A stretch of 64,000 nt of DNA from Scatophagus argus (lineage: Eukaryota; Chordata; Actinopteri; Scatophagidae), in the NCBI RefSeq assembly GCF_020382885.2, contig NC_058515.1, positions 5,687,223 to 5,751,222 of the forward strand, read 5' to 3'. Both the position numbers and the translations under genes were made by a program. Shown piece after piece: positions 48,901-59,265 of the stretch. The notes beneath the pieces are model-generated. The model had not been told where the DNA came from. It ran no database searches and saw only the letters and a program-made list of their open reading frames with translations. Positions within the stretch are counted from its first letter, which is position 1; each line of letters opens with the position of its first letter.

Positions 48901-51307
48901 TCAGTTTTTATCATTATAGCCTCTAGCTTATGTTTCTCTCTGGCAGTAATCTAGCTGTCATTATGGCCAAAATGTCCTGCCAAAAGTTTCATTGAGTTCA
49001 ACATTTTCTACTAATATTTGGCTTGGATATATGCACGTATGGCAATACAACTCAGGAAAAAGAGAATCAGGATGAATAAATGAATGTTCTTCTTGAATTC
49101 TTCTTCTTCTTGTCTCTCAAATGGTAGTGAAAGTCAGGTATTCTTGCAATGTGTCCAATGCACCACTAGGAGGCAGTGTTAAGTCACAGATAATACTGCA
49201 GAGAGATGTGCTCATCTTTGAATTACACACAGTGTGTGTGTGTAGGTGTGTATTTGTGTCTGAGTATGCATGTTTGGGTTATCATAATATTTGATGACAC
49301 AGATGGCAGCTGGTCTATTGTGAGTGTGTCTGTGCATTTTATTTGTGTCACACATTATTTGATTATGCAGAAGGTACAGTTTGTTCTCCACAAACTGGTC
49401 GCACACGTGTGTGTGTGTGTGTGTGTATTTTCTGGAACTGAGCTCCAGCGTGCCCTACATTTCTCCTCCCTGTCCCTTTCCCTGTGGTTCACACACATAC
49501 ATAATTCACACACTCAAACACACGCTCGCTTGGACAGGGTCACGGAGGACACAGAGCTCATGGACAGCAGTTTTGAGCTCGTGTGTTGGTGTGGCTGCAA
49601 AGGAGTGACCCAGTTCTTGATCCAAATGTCAAAATACAATATCACATCAGCACCTTTTGTTCGTCTTAAAGATTTCTCAACACTACATGTGAATGATCCT
49701 TCCTGTAGCCACTGAACTGTAATCACAGCTGACAGAGCAACATTGTTTTGCCACAAAATAAAGCAAATGCAGTGCCTGTACATTTTAAGCTCATATCAGA
49801 CTCTCTTGTTTTCAAGATGAATTAATTTTTTTGAATTTGCTATGTTTCTGCTGCAGTACCACTACTACTACTATTTCAGACCGGCAATGTCGACACTCTT
49901 GATCTGATTGGTGCAATACTTGTGCAAACGAACAACGAAAACAGCTCCTTAATATCTCTTCAGCTCCAGCAGGCACACTGGCAGCTAAGCAGTCAGGGTG
50001 GCTGACGTTGTTTGCCATAGCTTGAGATTTGAGCCCTCTGTATGTTACTCTCTGACTGCTAGGCTACTCGTTTGCTTTGAGTTTTGACTCTCAAGTCACC
50101 AGCCAACATGGAAGTTGACGCTGCGGTTTATCTGTATTTAAAAAACAGAAAAATATGCAGCGCAGAAACTTACTTTACACAGACAGTGAGGAGAAAGTGA
50201 AACTGAATCACCCATGATCTGACAAAGTAATTCAACGAACTGTAAAGGCATGGAAAAGCTACTTTTTGATGTGCAAATTTACAGGAAAGAAGGTAGCAGT
50301 AGAGCTACCTAGAATGACTGCACCACGAAAAATAGACCCCTAGGTTGATCTGTCATCTTGACAAATCAATATTGGTAAAATCTCAGACGTAATCCTTATC
50401 CTAACAACGGCCTCCTGCACCCACAAAGCTTGGCCTGACAACAAAATCCAACATCATATTTATCCCAAGCAGTTTTTCTAATGGCTCGCTAATGCTTTAA
50501 ATAGTTTGACCGATCAGCAACTTCATTTTAATCCTTCTTCTCTTTTTCCAGCTTTTCTTTTGATTCAAACCTGACATCCCTGCTTTCACCAGTTCCTTTT
50601 TATAGCCTCCGCTCCCTCTTTCCTCTTTCTGCTTCTGTAACCATGTTGTGGTGCGGGTGAGGGATGGGAAAGTTAGGTCTGGAGCAAGAGGGGAAGACAA
50701 ACAAGAAAGGTGTACCGTAAGAATGGAAAGGGATTAGACGGGGGGGGGGAGTTGTGGAAGATGTGAAAGCCAGACAGTCAGGGAGACAGATAATGGAGCC
50801 TCAGGTCAGGAATGAGACAAAGAAAGAAACAACAAAAAAGGAAGAAAGAAGGTAAAAACTGACTGTCCTGCAAATAAAGATAGAGAACCTTTGCTGTCTA
50901 TAACTATAAAACTGGACAATCCAGCATAATCTGATTTTGATGATTTGTTACTCATTATCTAAAAGTCATGAAGTGGACCAGTAAAGCAATAATATGCACT
51001 AGGCAGAAGTATAAATAGGACAGAGACAAGAGGTTTAAACTCTATATCACATTGCTCTTAAAGCGACTTTGTGTGTGTGCGTGTGTGTATGTGACATCAC
51101 TCCTTCCGAAGTAAACACACGCACACACAGTCTCCGTCGCCACGGTGCCCACTGGCCACGGCAACCGGCTTGTGTGGAAGGGGGGCAACCGCAAAACACA
51201 CACACATGCACACAGGCACAAGCGCCCGTATGCACACACTCGCTTGAATGATAGAAAATGATTGCAAACCATATAAGAGAAGAGCTGATGTAGAAGTAGA
51301 CTCTACT

Positions 51308-51368
<61 letters not shown>

Positions 51369-51486
51369 ACATACATGCACGCACGACACACATTTCCTCT
51401 TGGAAAACTTGTCTTTCCGATCTTTAGCAGAGTAATCCTGAGGGATAAGTGCTAAGATCCCCCTTGTCTCCTTGACAGCTTCAGGG

Positions 51487-51522
<36 letters not shown>

Positions 51523-54498
51523 CTAACCAGGTCTCTCTTGTCCTTACAGCTGGCCTACTGTGTGGTGCAGTTTATGGAGAAAGATGCTACAGTGACTGAA
51601 TATGTAAGATTTTTTCTTCATTACTTTGCTTATTCTGGGACACTTTGTGATTAACTTTAAGCAGTAATCAAGTTTTTTTGTTTTGCAATTTTTGTCCATT
51701 GTTTCTGTCTTCTGCATCTTCTAACTGCTGCAAGACGAGGCTGTGGTGATTAAAAAGATATATATACATATATGCATTTAAAGCTGCACTGATCAATACT
51801 TTTGTATCAGTAAAGGCTCAAATGAGGCTGCACCTTTTTTGTTTGTGTTCATCATTCCAGCAGTAGCAGCCAGCTAACTGGTGAACAAAGTGGAGCATTT
51901 AGCAGCTAAAGAGCCACGTATTTCCCTCAGGAACAAAAACAGAGCTAAAAGCAGAGAGAACATCTCCAGAAAAACAACTCTAAATGAGTGCTAATGTTGC
52001 TCAGCATCTGCTCCATGTGTAAAGCAACCAAACAACCCTTTGCCAACCTTTGTTGCGATAGCTATCAAAGTATTTGGAATTAAATAACTTGGAAAGCAAA
52101 AGTTGAACAGGAATGTTTTCGTGTTTTTTTTTTTAGCTAAACTATTTGCAGGGCTTTTCTTCAATGTGTTGTGTTATTTTAGTTAGTAGGCTACAATGCT
52201 ATCATAACTGATATAAATGACCAACAAAATAAGAGTATAAGATGTAATCATTTCGTAAAATCACTGCCAGTCACATGAGCATCAGACATTATAATCAGCG
52301 GCAGTCCTTTAAGTTAGTCCACTTTAAACTCGACTCTGCTGCTGTGAGGTAGAATTAAAGCATTTACTATAACCTACTTATTCATTCACAAACTCAGGCT
52401 CAGTACAAGGTTAAGGACATATTTCTTAAAGCAGTAGCCAGACTGTGAATATAAGTGAATGGAGATGGCGCAGGTGGACGCAAGCCAGCTACCCTGCTGA
52501 GCTAATGGCTGCAGTGTTTATTTATATTAATGTGCTTCATATTTTCTGTGCAGATCATCAGAGGGCTGCTTAAGTACTGGCCAAAAACCTGCACGCAGAA
52601 AGAGGTGAGAGAGATAAAAAAACAAGGCGCAGCTTTTACAGCTCAAACAATCTACATCTTATACTGTGATTCTGTAAACATCTATAGTTGTTGTAATCGT
52701 GTATTCTTTGTTTTTTTTGTTTGTTTGTTTGTTTTCCTCCTCGAGGCATGTCAACACTTTCTATTCACCAAATGTGTTGTTATGGCTTTGTATTCAGGTG
52801 ATGTTCCTCGGGGAGATTGAGGAGATCCTGGATGTGATCGAGCCGTCTCAGTTCATCCGGATCCAAGAGCCGCTCTTCAAACAGATCGCAGCCTGCATCT
52901 CCAGCCCTCACTTCCAGGCAAACACCATCCCTCCCAACATTCAAACTATTATTTAGAGACATGTATTGCAATATCATTGTTTTATCATCCTAAAATTGAG
53001 AAAGTATTGCACAAATAAGCCCTGAGTCTCATCCACCGAAGTAGACAGTTGAAAAAAAGTCAGTTACGTGGATAACTTTGGTTCCAGACATCAACTGAAT
53101 GAAAGTCAACTCGTCCGTCTGTGTGTTTGTTTCAGGTAGCGGAGCGGGCTCTTTACTTCTGGAACAACGAATACATCCTCAGTCTGATAGAGGAGAACTG
53201 TCAAGTCATCTTGCCGCTGGTATTCGCCACCCTCTACAGAGTCTCCAAGGAGCACTGGAACCAGTCAGTGGCTGACATACAAGCACAAACACACGCACAT
53301 AAATTAATACAACTCATAACTCTAAAACAACTTTACTGTCACTAGTCTAAGTTGGCAGCTACATCAGTGTGCCAAAGCAGAGCTGCAGTAGCAGTGAAGC
53401 TGTACAGTTTGTTCGCATTGCCACTTGTGTCAATTTTTGGGGGGTAATAAACAAGTTCATGTGTTCCCAGTAGGCCATCCAGTGTCTCATGCTAATGCTA
53501 AAAGGTGTAAGAAATATCCTTTATAATATAAAAATATATATAAAAATAAAAATATTTTGAAAATATTTGAAGCCCTGCATTCACAATTCTGCTTAAAGAT
53601 GTAACATTTCACCATGAAACTGTTTAAAAGTAACCAGACCTTTGTTATAGATTTTGTATGTAAAAATATGTACTTACATTACCATTACTTACATTACCTT
53701 ACCTTTCATTTGGTCGTCTGTTGCTAGAACTTCCTGGACAGAGTTGGAGTGAGGTAGGAAGTCAGCGAATGTGACAAAGCATAACATGAATAAAACTTTA
53801 AAACATTACCTTGGCTGCAAACATCAGATCAGATCGATTTTCACAGTAAAAGGGGTTGTATCATTATATATTATACTGTGGGATTATTATTATTACATTC
53901 ACATGTGAGCTGCATTTCAATGTTGCTCATGTGTTCAAGCAGCAGTTAGAATGAACTACTTTGCACGCTCTTGTGTAGTGTCATTTTATTAAATCATCAT
54001 ATGTCTTTAAAAATCTGTAGCTGCACAGTAACATCTTACAACAGTTGTTGATGAATAAATACAGTGGAGTAATAAGTATATAATTTTCTGCTGAAATGTT
54101 GCAAAGTGTAAATATAATAACCATGAAACAGAAATAAGTACCTCAAAATGACGCGCAGTGTAAGTAAATAGCGTCCTGTCAGCTATCATTGTGTGCTAAA
54201 GAGTTAGCACAGAGCTAGTAACCTACCAGGCATGCGTGTGTTATTATTTGGCAACAGATATGGTTGCCAGTTGGTTAAACTTCCCAAAACACAGACTTTT
54301 CCTTTTACGTCTTTCTCCTGAGCCATAATCCCATGGGGCCGATGACCAGTCAGGTTCATTATCTTTTCATTTGGCCCCCACAGGACCATCGTGTCTCTGA
54401 TCTACAACGTGCTTAAGACCTTCATGGAGATGAACAGCAAGCTGTTTGATGACCTCACTGCCTCCTACAAAGTGGAGAAACAGAAGTGAGTATGACTC

Positions 54499-54557
<59 letters not shown>

Positions 54558-55379
54558 CACTGGATACAACAATGACAACAAGAGGAAGAAACAGAAGACT
54601 GTTAAGTCATGTTTTAGTCTGTATTTGTTCCATTATCTGTCACATTATATTTCACATTGGAAGTATGTATCGCTTAGGTCATGTTTTGAACATGGATCAC
54701 ATAGTGATTTCACCCAAACTCAAGATAGTGGATACTGTTGGGAAGCAAAATTTGAAACACTATTTTTTTTGCGTGTTTTTCCAATGGTGAGAGGAAAAGA
54801 TCAATATCAATCTGGTGTTTGTGAGTTCATCACAGTTTTGGAGTCAAGGTGTGGTAAGCTTTACCATGAAGACAGCCTGGCACAATTTATAATTAAAATC
54901 TAAAAACAATTAGTTGCCAAACATGATTTAGTAAAGTTTTAAAGGCTGCATCTTTTGTCTTCATTAATGCCATGATATGTCATTCAGCCAAGGTACAGTT
55001 TGGCTGCTTCTGGGCCACAACTAATAAATTAAGATATTAACAATATCTCGTGTTTATTTTTACTCCATTTACTTTCTCCATCTCGTCCAAACATTACAAT
55101 TACATATGGTTTGTCTTCTTCTTCCGGTCAACCTCCCTCTCCAGGGAGATGAAACGAGAGAGGGAGCGTGCAGAGCTCTGGCGAGGCCTGGAGGAGCACC
55201 AGGAGCGGCGGATGCAGATGCTCACCGAGGCCGCCAGGAACCAGCGCAACCTCCAGGAGCGAGGCGAGAGAGGGGACCCGCCTACCCCTTCGTCCCCGCA
55301 GACGGCTCACGCCGACCACCCTGAGCCCAAGCCTAGTGGGGCCTCTTCTTCCTCTGGAGCCGGGGAGAGCGCCACCTAG
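24987..55379 (+). CDS. ppp2r5b: PP2A B56-beta regulatory subunit
   Basis: B56 subunits direct protein phosphatase 2A to substrates bearing LxxIxE motifs. The coding exons are 24987-25179, 40289-40485, 42532-42633, 43728-43820, 44403-44533, 45866-45925, 48368-48476, 51550-51603, 52554-52604, 52798-52917, 53136-53263, 54384-54485 and 55145-55379. They sum to 1575 nt, giving 524 aa with every junction in phase. The start METTKLPP, the basic [11 protein letters not shown] (31-41) and [14 protein letters not shown] mark the beta paralogue rather than epsilon. The B56 HEAT-repeat domain (about 65-445) is complete and highly conserved, e.g. [32 protein letters not shown] and [11 protein letters not shown]. 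The last exon gives a charged helix and a Pro/Ser/Glu tail longer than in human (497 aa as recalled). Intron 10 has a GC donor. Introns carry microsatellites and repeats. Confidence 0.97.
32300..32720 (+). repeat. probable interspersed repeat with TTAGC-rich blocks
   Basis: It contains GAGACACCTACTGAAGTTAGCATGCTAGCC, later AGTTAGCAGCAGTTAGCAGTTA and then ATGAATTCCACAGGTGGTCA. These resemble a fish repeat I recall. No in-window copy was found for comparison, so this is tentative. Confidence 0.35.
34960..35075 (+). repeat. teleost interspersed repeat, GCAGCTAAATG family, copy 1
   Basis: The blocks TTTGTTTTTGGTCTCTGCAA, GGCTCTTAAGCAGCTAAATG and GTTCATCAGCTAGTTAGTTG reappear inverted at 51840-51960. 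It lies in ppp2r5b intron 1. Confidence 0.55.
38760..38800. repeat. (TG)n microsatellite in ppp2r5b intron 1
   Basis: TG run interrupted once by CTG and ending in TGCGTGCG. Confidence 0.85.
40500..41250. other. purine-rich tract in ppp2r5b intron 2
   Basis: A long stretch with strong A/G bias on the plus strand, starting just after the exon-2 donor. It throws up spurious open frames. There is no gene evidence. Confidence 0.6.
41285..41430 (-). repeat. teleost interspersed repeat, TTAGCATGCTGATG family, copy 2 (partial, inverted)
   Basis: On the minus strand it reads TTAGCATTGTCATTGTGAGCATCTTAGCAAGCTGATGTTAGCATT, then a CATGGCTATTGACTCT end. These blocks correspond to the 3' part of the copy at 21650-21990. 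It lies in ppp2r5b intron 2. Confidence 0.55.
43525..43675 (+). repeat. teleost interspersed repeat, GCTAAGCTAAG family, copy 2
   Basis: It contains TTCTTTGCGCTAAACTAAG, CAGCTGCTGACTTTAGCTGCA and GTTAGCACACAGATATGA, then TCTCATCTAACTCTGACACGAAAATGAATAA and TCAAACTGTTCC. It extends further 3' than the copy at 17470. It ends about 50 bp before ppp2r5b exon 4 (43728). Confidence 0.6.
47445..47730. repeat. GA-rich low-complexity tract in ppp2r5b intron 6
   Basis: The plus strand is strongly A/G-biased with GAGAGAGA runs. This intron otherwise holds no gene. Confidence 0.7.
49400..49430. repeat. (TG)n microsatellite in ppp2r5b intron 7
   Basis: A short TG run after CACACG. A second CA-rich patch follows near 49490-49530. 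Confidence 0.75.
51309..51366. repeat. (CT)11(CA)18 compound microsatellite
   Basis: A CT run (51309-51330) passes directly into a CA run (51331-51366) in ppp2r5b intron 7. Confidence 0.95.
51490..51521. repeat. (TG)16 microsatellite just upstream of ppp2r5b exon 8
   Basis: It ends 28 nt before the acceptor AG at 51548-51549, within the branch-point/pyrimidine-tract zone of intron 7. Confidence 0.95.
51835..51975 (-). repeat. teleost interspersed repeat, GCAGCTAAATG family, copy 2 (inverted)
   Basis: The reverse complement reads TTTTAGCTCTGTTTTTGTTCCTGAGGGAAATA, GGCTCTTTAGCTGCTAAATG and GTTCACCAGTTAGCTGG. These align with the copy at 34960. It lies in ppp2r5b intron 8. Confidence 0.55.
52918..52923 (+). 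other. ppp2r5b: non-canonical GC splice donor of ppp2r5b intron 10
   Basis: Exon 10 must end CACTTCCAG because exon 11 (53136) starts GTAGCGGAG to give FQVAERA. The intron therefore begins GCAAAC and ends TTTCAG. GC-AG introns are a known minority class spliced by U2 machinery, and the CAG exon end fits its stronger consensus. Confidence 0.85.
53750..54180 (-). repeat. second copy of the AAGTAC-type teleost repeat (diverged)
   Basis: On the minus strand it reads TTTTGAGGTACTTATTTCTG, ACATTTCAGCAGAAAATTATATACTTATTACTCCACTGTATTTATT. This follows the block order of the copy at 5818-6330 with many changes. It fills much of ppp2r5b intron 11. Confidence 0.4.
54501..54552. repeat. (TG)26 microsatellite in ppp2r5b intron 12
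   Basis: It begins 15 nt after the exon-12 donor GTGAGT (54486). Confidence 0.95.
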
Positions 55380-56113
55380 GTGTCACTCCACAGATATTGA
55401 ATAACACGGGGTTAAGGGACAGGGAGAAGACATGAGATCGATGGTGAAAGTGTTGGGAGAGGTCAGACAGAAAAGGTACAAAACAAATTCACTGTTCTTT
55501 TTATCTTGTATCATCGAGCGAGTGGCTTTTTGTGGAAAAGTCTACAAACTCAGTGATGCGAGGTAAAGACTGTAACTTTTTTTTCTGACAGAGTTGTGTG
55601 AAACTGGTTCACTTTTTGCTGTACACACATCACGTTGCAGATCAGAAGATGAATATTATCCAAAAGTGCTGACTGTCATTTTAATTAACTGCTGGTTTAT
55701 TAAACTGCAGGTCAGTACACAAAATTGGTAGCTGGCCTGCTTCAAAATCAGCCTCAGAATAAGAGATGAAGATTCTCTTTTGGTGCAACACTAACAAAGT
55801 TTAACATATGTCTAACTTGTCTTGATATTTAACCAACCGAGTCTGTACTGTGGCCTCGTATTTATCTTTTGGTCAGAGATACTTATTTCATGCGTGGATA
55901 GCACAATGCATTAATAAACAGAAGAAGCAATTTCACACAAATGTCCCAAAACTATTGACCAGACCAGGCGCACGAACATATTACATTTATGGTACATATT
56001 TACTGTAAATATGAGATGACAGAGCTACAGAGAGAATGTGTATGCAGGTCAAACAAGTGTCACACGCCGATTGATTGTTGCACCAAAATATTTCACACAG
56101 TTTTTTTTTTCAG

Positions 56114-56119
<6 letters not shown>

Positions 56120-56170
<51 letters not shown>
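56120..56170. repeat. (CA)n microsatellite
   Basis: A pure CA run of about 51 bp downstream of the ppp2r5b stop. Confidence 0.95.
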
Positions 56171-56174
<4 letters not shown>

Positions 56175-56452
56175 AACAACTGGTTCTGGCGCTAACTCCT
56201 CTCCCAATCTGCCGGGTTCCACCAAAGGATGAGCCTAAAGTCCCTCAAGTTAAAATAACCACTGATGAAGATGATGATAATGATATAAAGTACAATACTG
56301 TTCCTTCTTCTTACTTGTTACTCTACTACTACTACTCTAATCTACTCTAAGTACTACTGATAATGATGATGATAATGTTTTTATATATATACATATGTCT
56401 CTGGATATTTCTGTAGTGTATTATGGAAGAAACACTAGTGTAGCAGATACCA

Positions 56453-56549
56453 TAAAGGGGAAGGCCAACTTGAATTCTGGATTCACATCACATGTTAAAT
56501 GTATGAGGCCATAATGTGAGTGCTGAAATTCAGTGGAATTCCCCTTTAA
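56453..56549. mobile_element. small MITE-like element with inverted ends
   Basis: The left end TAAAGGGGAAGGCCAACTT and the right end AATTCCCCTTTAA form imperfect terminal inverted repeats starting AAAGGGGAA. The body is about 97 bp. Its ends resemble but are not the same as those of the larger MITE 190 bp downstream. No coding sequence. Confidence 0.45.
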
Positions 56550-56741
56550 CAGACCTTTAAAAGGGGGAGGAATGAACTGGACTGGAGGTGGCTGTTTTTT
56601 TCTTTTGAAATCTTCGATGTTTGTGGTGCAGTGGGGGTATTTTAAAGGGGGTATCACATAAAAATCCCCAAACACTTCATGTTTAAAGATCATTGCTATT
56701 TTTGTTTGTTTGTGGGGGTGGGGGTGGGGGTGGGGGGGTTG

Positions 56742-57106
56742 TTAAAGGTGCCCTGTGAAGAGACAAAGTTATGCTTACATTCAGTGTTACTCAACAAAAT
56801 GCATTGTGTGTGTTCTCAAGGCTTGACTAATGCGTTTCCTTCCTCACAAAAAAGTAACATAATTGCTTACATTCATTTTAACTAGCTAGCAGGCTTCTTC
56901 TTCCCTTCCTTTGTTAGCATATTGCCATTGTTCATCACACATTATCACCACCAACTGTTGATCAGTGGAACAGCATGCAACTCATAGCATGATGTGAATC
57001 ATATGTGTTCATGTGCATTGTGCGTTGGTACAACCATAATAGGGACCCATTAAAACATTGCTCTATAGCGCCACTAGCAGTGAAAAACTCCACAGGGTAC
57101 CTTTAA
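56742..57106. mobile_element. 365-bp MITE with TTAA-flanked inverted repeats (piggyBac-type)
   Basis: The left end is TTAAAGGTGCCCTGTGAAG (56742-56760). The reverse complement of the right end (57088-57106) is TTAAAGGTACCCTGTGGAG, matching at 17 of 19 bases. Both ends carry TTAA, the target site of the piggyBac superfamily. There is no transposase frame inside, so it is non-autonomous. The 17/19 match suggests moderate age. The superfamily call rests on the TTAA alone. Confidence 0.7.
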
Positions 57107-58974
57107 TTTTGATGTCACGTGGCACACGATTTCTTTCCTTAAAAGTTCCACAACTTTACTTATGTGTTACATTTCAGGTTACATTTTACAAAACTGAAGT
57201 TTAAAGCCCCCAGTTTTGGCCCAGAAATGGTTTCCAAGCAGATTAGTAAGCCTCACCCAACAGAGACTTCTAAAGTGCACCACAAGTGTTTCAGGCCAAA
57301 AGGAAAACGCAGTGATCCAGTTGGACTTCTGAACCCACCGTGTCTGTTCCTTAAGGCTCAGCAGACTGAAGCTGCTAGATGGCAACCATGACAATGATAA
57401 CTTGTTTTGTGAAACAACAAAAATCTGTTTATTCTTGTCTGATCATTATGATAGAGTGATGGGATAAAGAGAGGGGAAAAAAACAAAAAAATATTTTAGC
57501 AATATTTTCATTCTTTCAGGATAATCTGTGTTTTTAGGGGGTTAAACAGGAGGCGGGTGTCACACTCAAATGTTTACCCCCCACTCTTGTTTTTACTCCT
57601 GTTGCGTCCTTGATATTCACATTGTCTTAAAGGTACTTTCTGTGTAAATTTATTTGATGAAAAATGATTTTTGCTTTGTAATTATGTTGTTTTTTTCTTG
57701 GTTTTTGTATGATCTTGTTCATTTTGTGGAAAACTGATAATGATGCTATTTATTTTGTATTTGATCAGGAAGTGTAACCTTATTTGAAGACGATGGTCAG
57801 GTTGTGTATGTGTGCGTGTGTGTTGGTGTGTATCCAGTGAGTGAGTCGGTGAGCAGGAGAAGTGCTTAGACGGAGCGATAGAGAACGAGAGCAAACAGTT
57901 TTCTCTTTGTTTCTTTTTCTCTCCCTCTCCTTCTCTCCTTCCTGAGGGACAGGGTTTGAATCCGAATGTATCGCAAAACAAATCGATTGATTGTTTTTTT
58001 TTTTCGTTTTTTTTTTTTTTTTGACGCTTGAGATGCAGAGCTACCTGTCGGCTACTTTGTAACCAAACATTCAAAAAACCCTTCAGACCAGCAGTTTGTC
58101 AAACTTCAAATCATGCCTGAGTCAACAAGGTTTTGAAATCCATTTGACTTGCAGCTCTCAGATTGACATTTCGAGTCTTATTGAGCTGCATCTTACAGAG
58201 GTGCCATTTCAGGCCCCAGATTTCTTTTTTGAATGCTTTAACTTTGGTTTGAGTTTAGTTGACTTGTTCTGATGTTTTCGGGCTGTGGTCACATCTTGAG
58301 TAATTAGCCCTTAGCCACCAAAAACCAACAAGTGGGCAAAATCTTCATCTGAAATATGACTGAAAGCTCCAGAAAAAGCTAGAAATTGAGACTTGAGTTA
58401 GGATTGCCCATATGCCAATCTTAGAGCCCCTGAGAGCAAACTAATGTCTGCTTGTGACTCCTTGGCCTTTGTGTAGACATGAGTTGTGAGCACTTAAACC
58501 AAAGAGTGTTTTTCCCTCTTAAATAATTTCAACCGTAGAGTTTTCAGAGGCAAAAACACAAAAGCACAAAAATTTGAGCAAAATCTGAAAAATGAAATCC
58601 CCATGTGTGAGAAAAGGGTTTTGTTTTGTTTCCTTATCCTTTCACGTACCTTTTGACCCTTAAAGGGCCCCAACCCCCAGGTTGGGAACCACTAATATAT
58701 GCTTCTCTTCTCTACGTACCGTAATGCTGTATATTTTTTCCTGTCAGGCAATTTTTTTTCATCTTGCTTTCACACACGACAGAAGTGTATAGATGCAAAG
58801 CGCACATACTGAATCTGGGCTGCCTGTGCTCCATGTGCGCCATGGAAAATTGATTGATTGGTTAGGTGTAACAGCAGCCCCAAACAAACAGACACCCTCT
58901 AGCTGCCACTCGGTGCAGGCAAGTAAAACAAATGCTCCCATTTGATTTCAAACCTTGTTTTGATTCAGGCCAAC

Positions 58975-59056
58975 AAAAAAAAAAAAAAAAAAAAAAAAAA
59001 ATCAATAAACAAAAAAAAATAACAAAAAAAAAAAAACCAAAAACAGAGAAAAAAAG
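58975..59056. repeat. A-rich tract
   Basis: A run of 27 A (58975-59001), then AATAAAC and further A-runs broken by single bases. It may be the tail of an old retroposed copy or low-complexity UTR. No retroposed body was recognised upstream. Confidence 0.7.
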
Positions 59057-59193
59057 AAACTTGACCTTGCTGTCATAAAACTCAGCTTTCTTTCAGATTT
59101 TTTTCATTTTGGCTAGCTTACCCACAAACCCTCTTGATTGTTATTGTCAGTCGGTCAGCTGACTTGAGGACGATGGACCCTCGGCTCCCACCG

Positions 59194-59265
59194 TTCTAGA
59201 ATTCTTCACTTGTATTGATCAGTGGTAATAATCCTCCCTCTAGAATTCTGACATACTTTCTAGAA
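59194..59265. promoter_or_regulatory. cluster of TTCTAGAA palindromes (heat-shock-element-like)
   Basis: TTCTAGAA occurs at 59194-59201 and 59258-59265, and CTCTAGAATTC between them at 59238-59248. TTCnnGAA is a unit of the heat-shock element. No gene start is known here, so function is only a possibility. Confidence 0.3.

Larger units (their letters stand above)
55380..59060 (+). other. ppp2r5b: probable ppp2r5b 3' UTR and flank
   Basis: There is no gene in this stretch. An early AATAAA at 55913-55918 could end a short 3' UTR of about 0.55 kb, and another AATAAA at 59004-59009 could end a long one. In between are a CA microsatellite, two MITE-like elements and T- or A-rich runs. If the long form is used, both MITEs are in the mRNA. 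Confidence 0.4.

Noticed and set aside
49206-49715. 169-codon plus-strand open frame in ppp2r5b intron 7
   Set aside because: Rich in Cys/Val/His from TG/CA repeats, with no family match. Intronic.
24987-55379. Assignment of the B56 gene to ppp2r5e because gphb5 is next to it
   Set aside because: The N-terminus METTKLPP, the block [14 protein letters not shown] and the extended C-terminal tail fit the beta paralogue and differ from epsilon.
57950-57966. B-box-like GGTTTGAATCC
   Set aside because: No A box or tRNA arms lie around it, so a chance match is likely.
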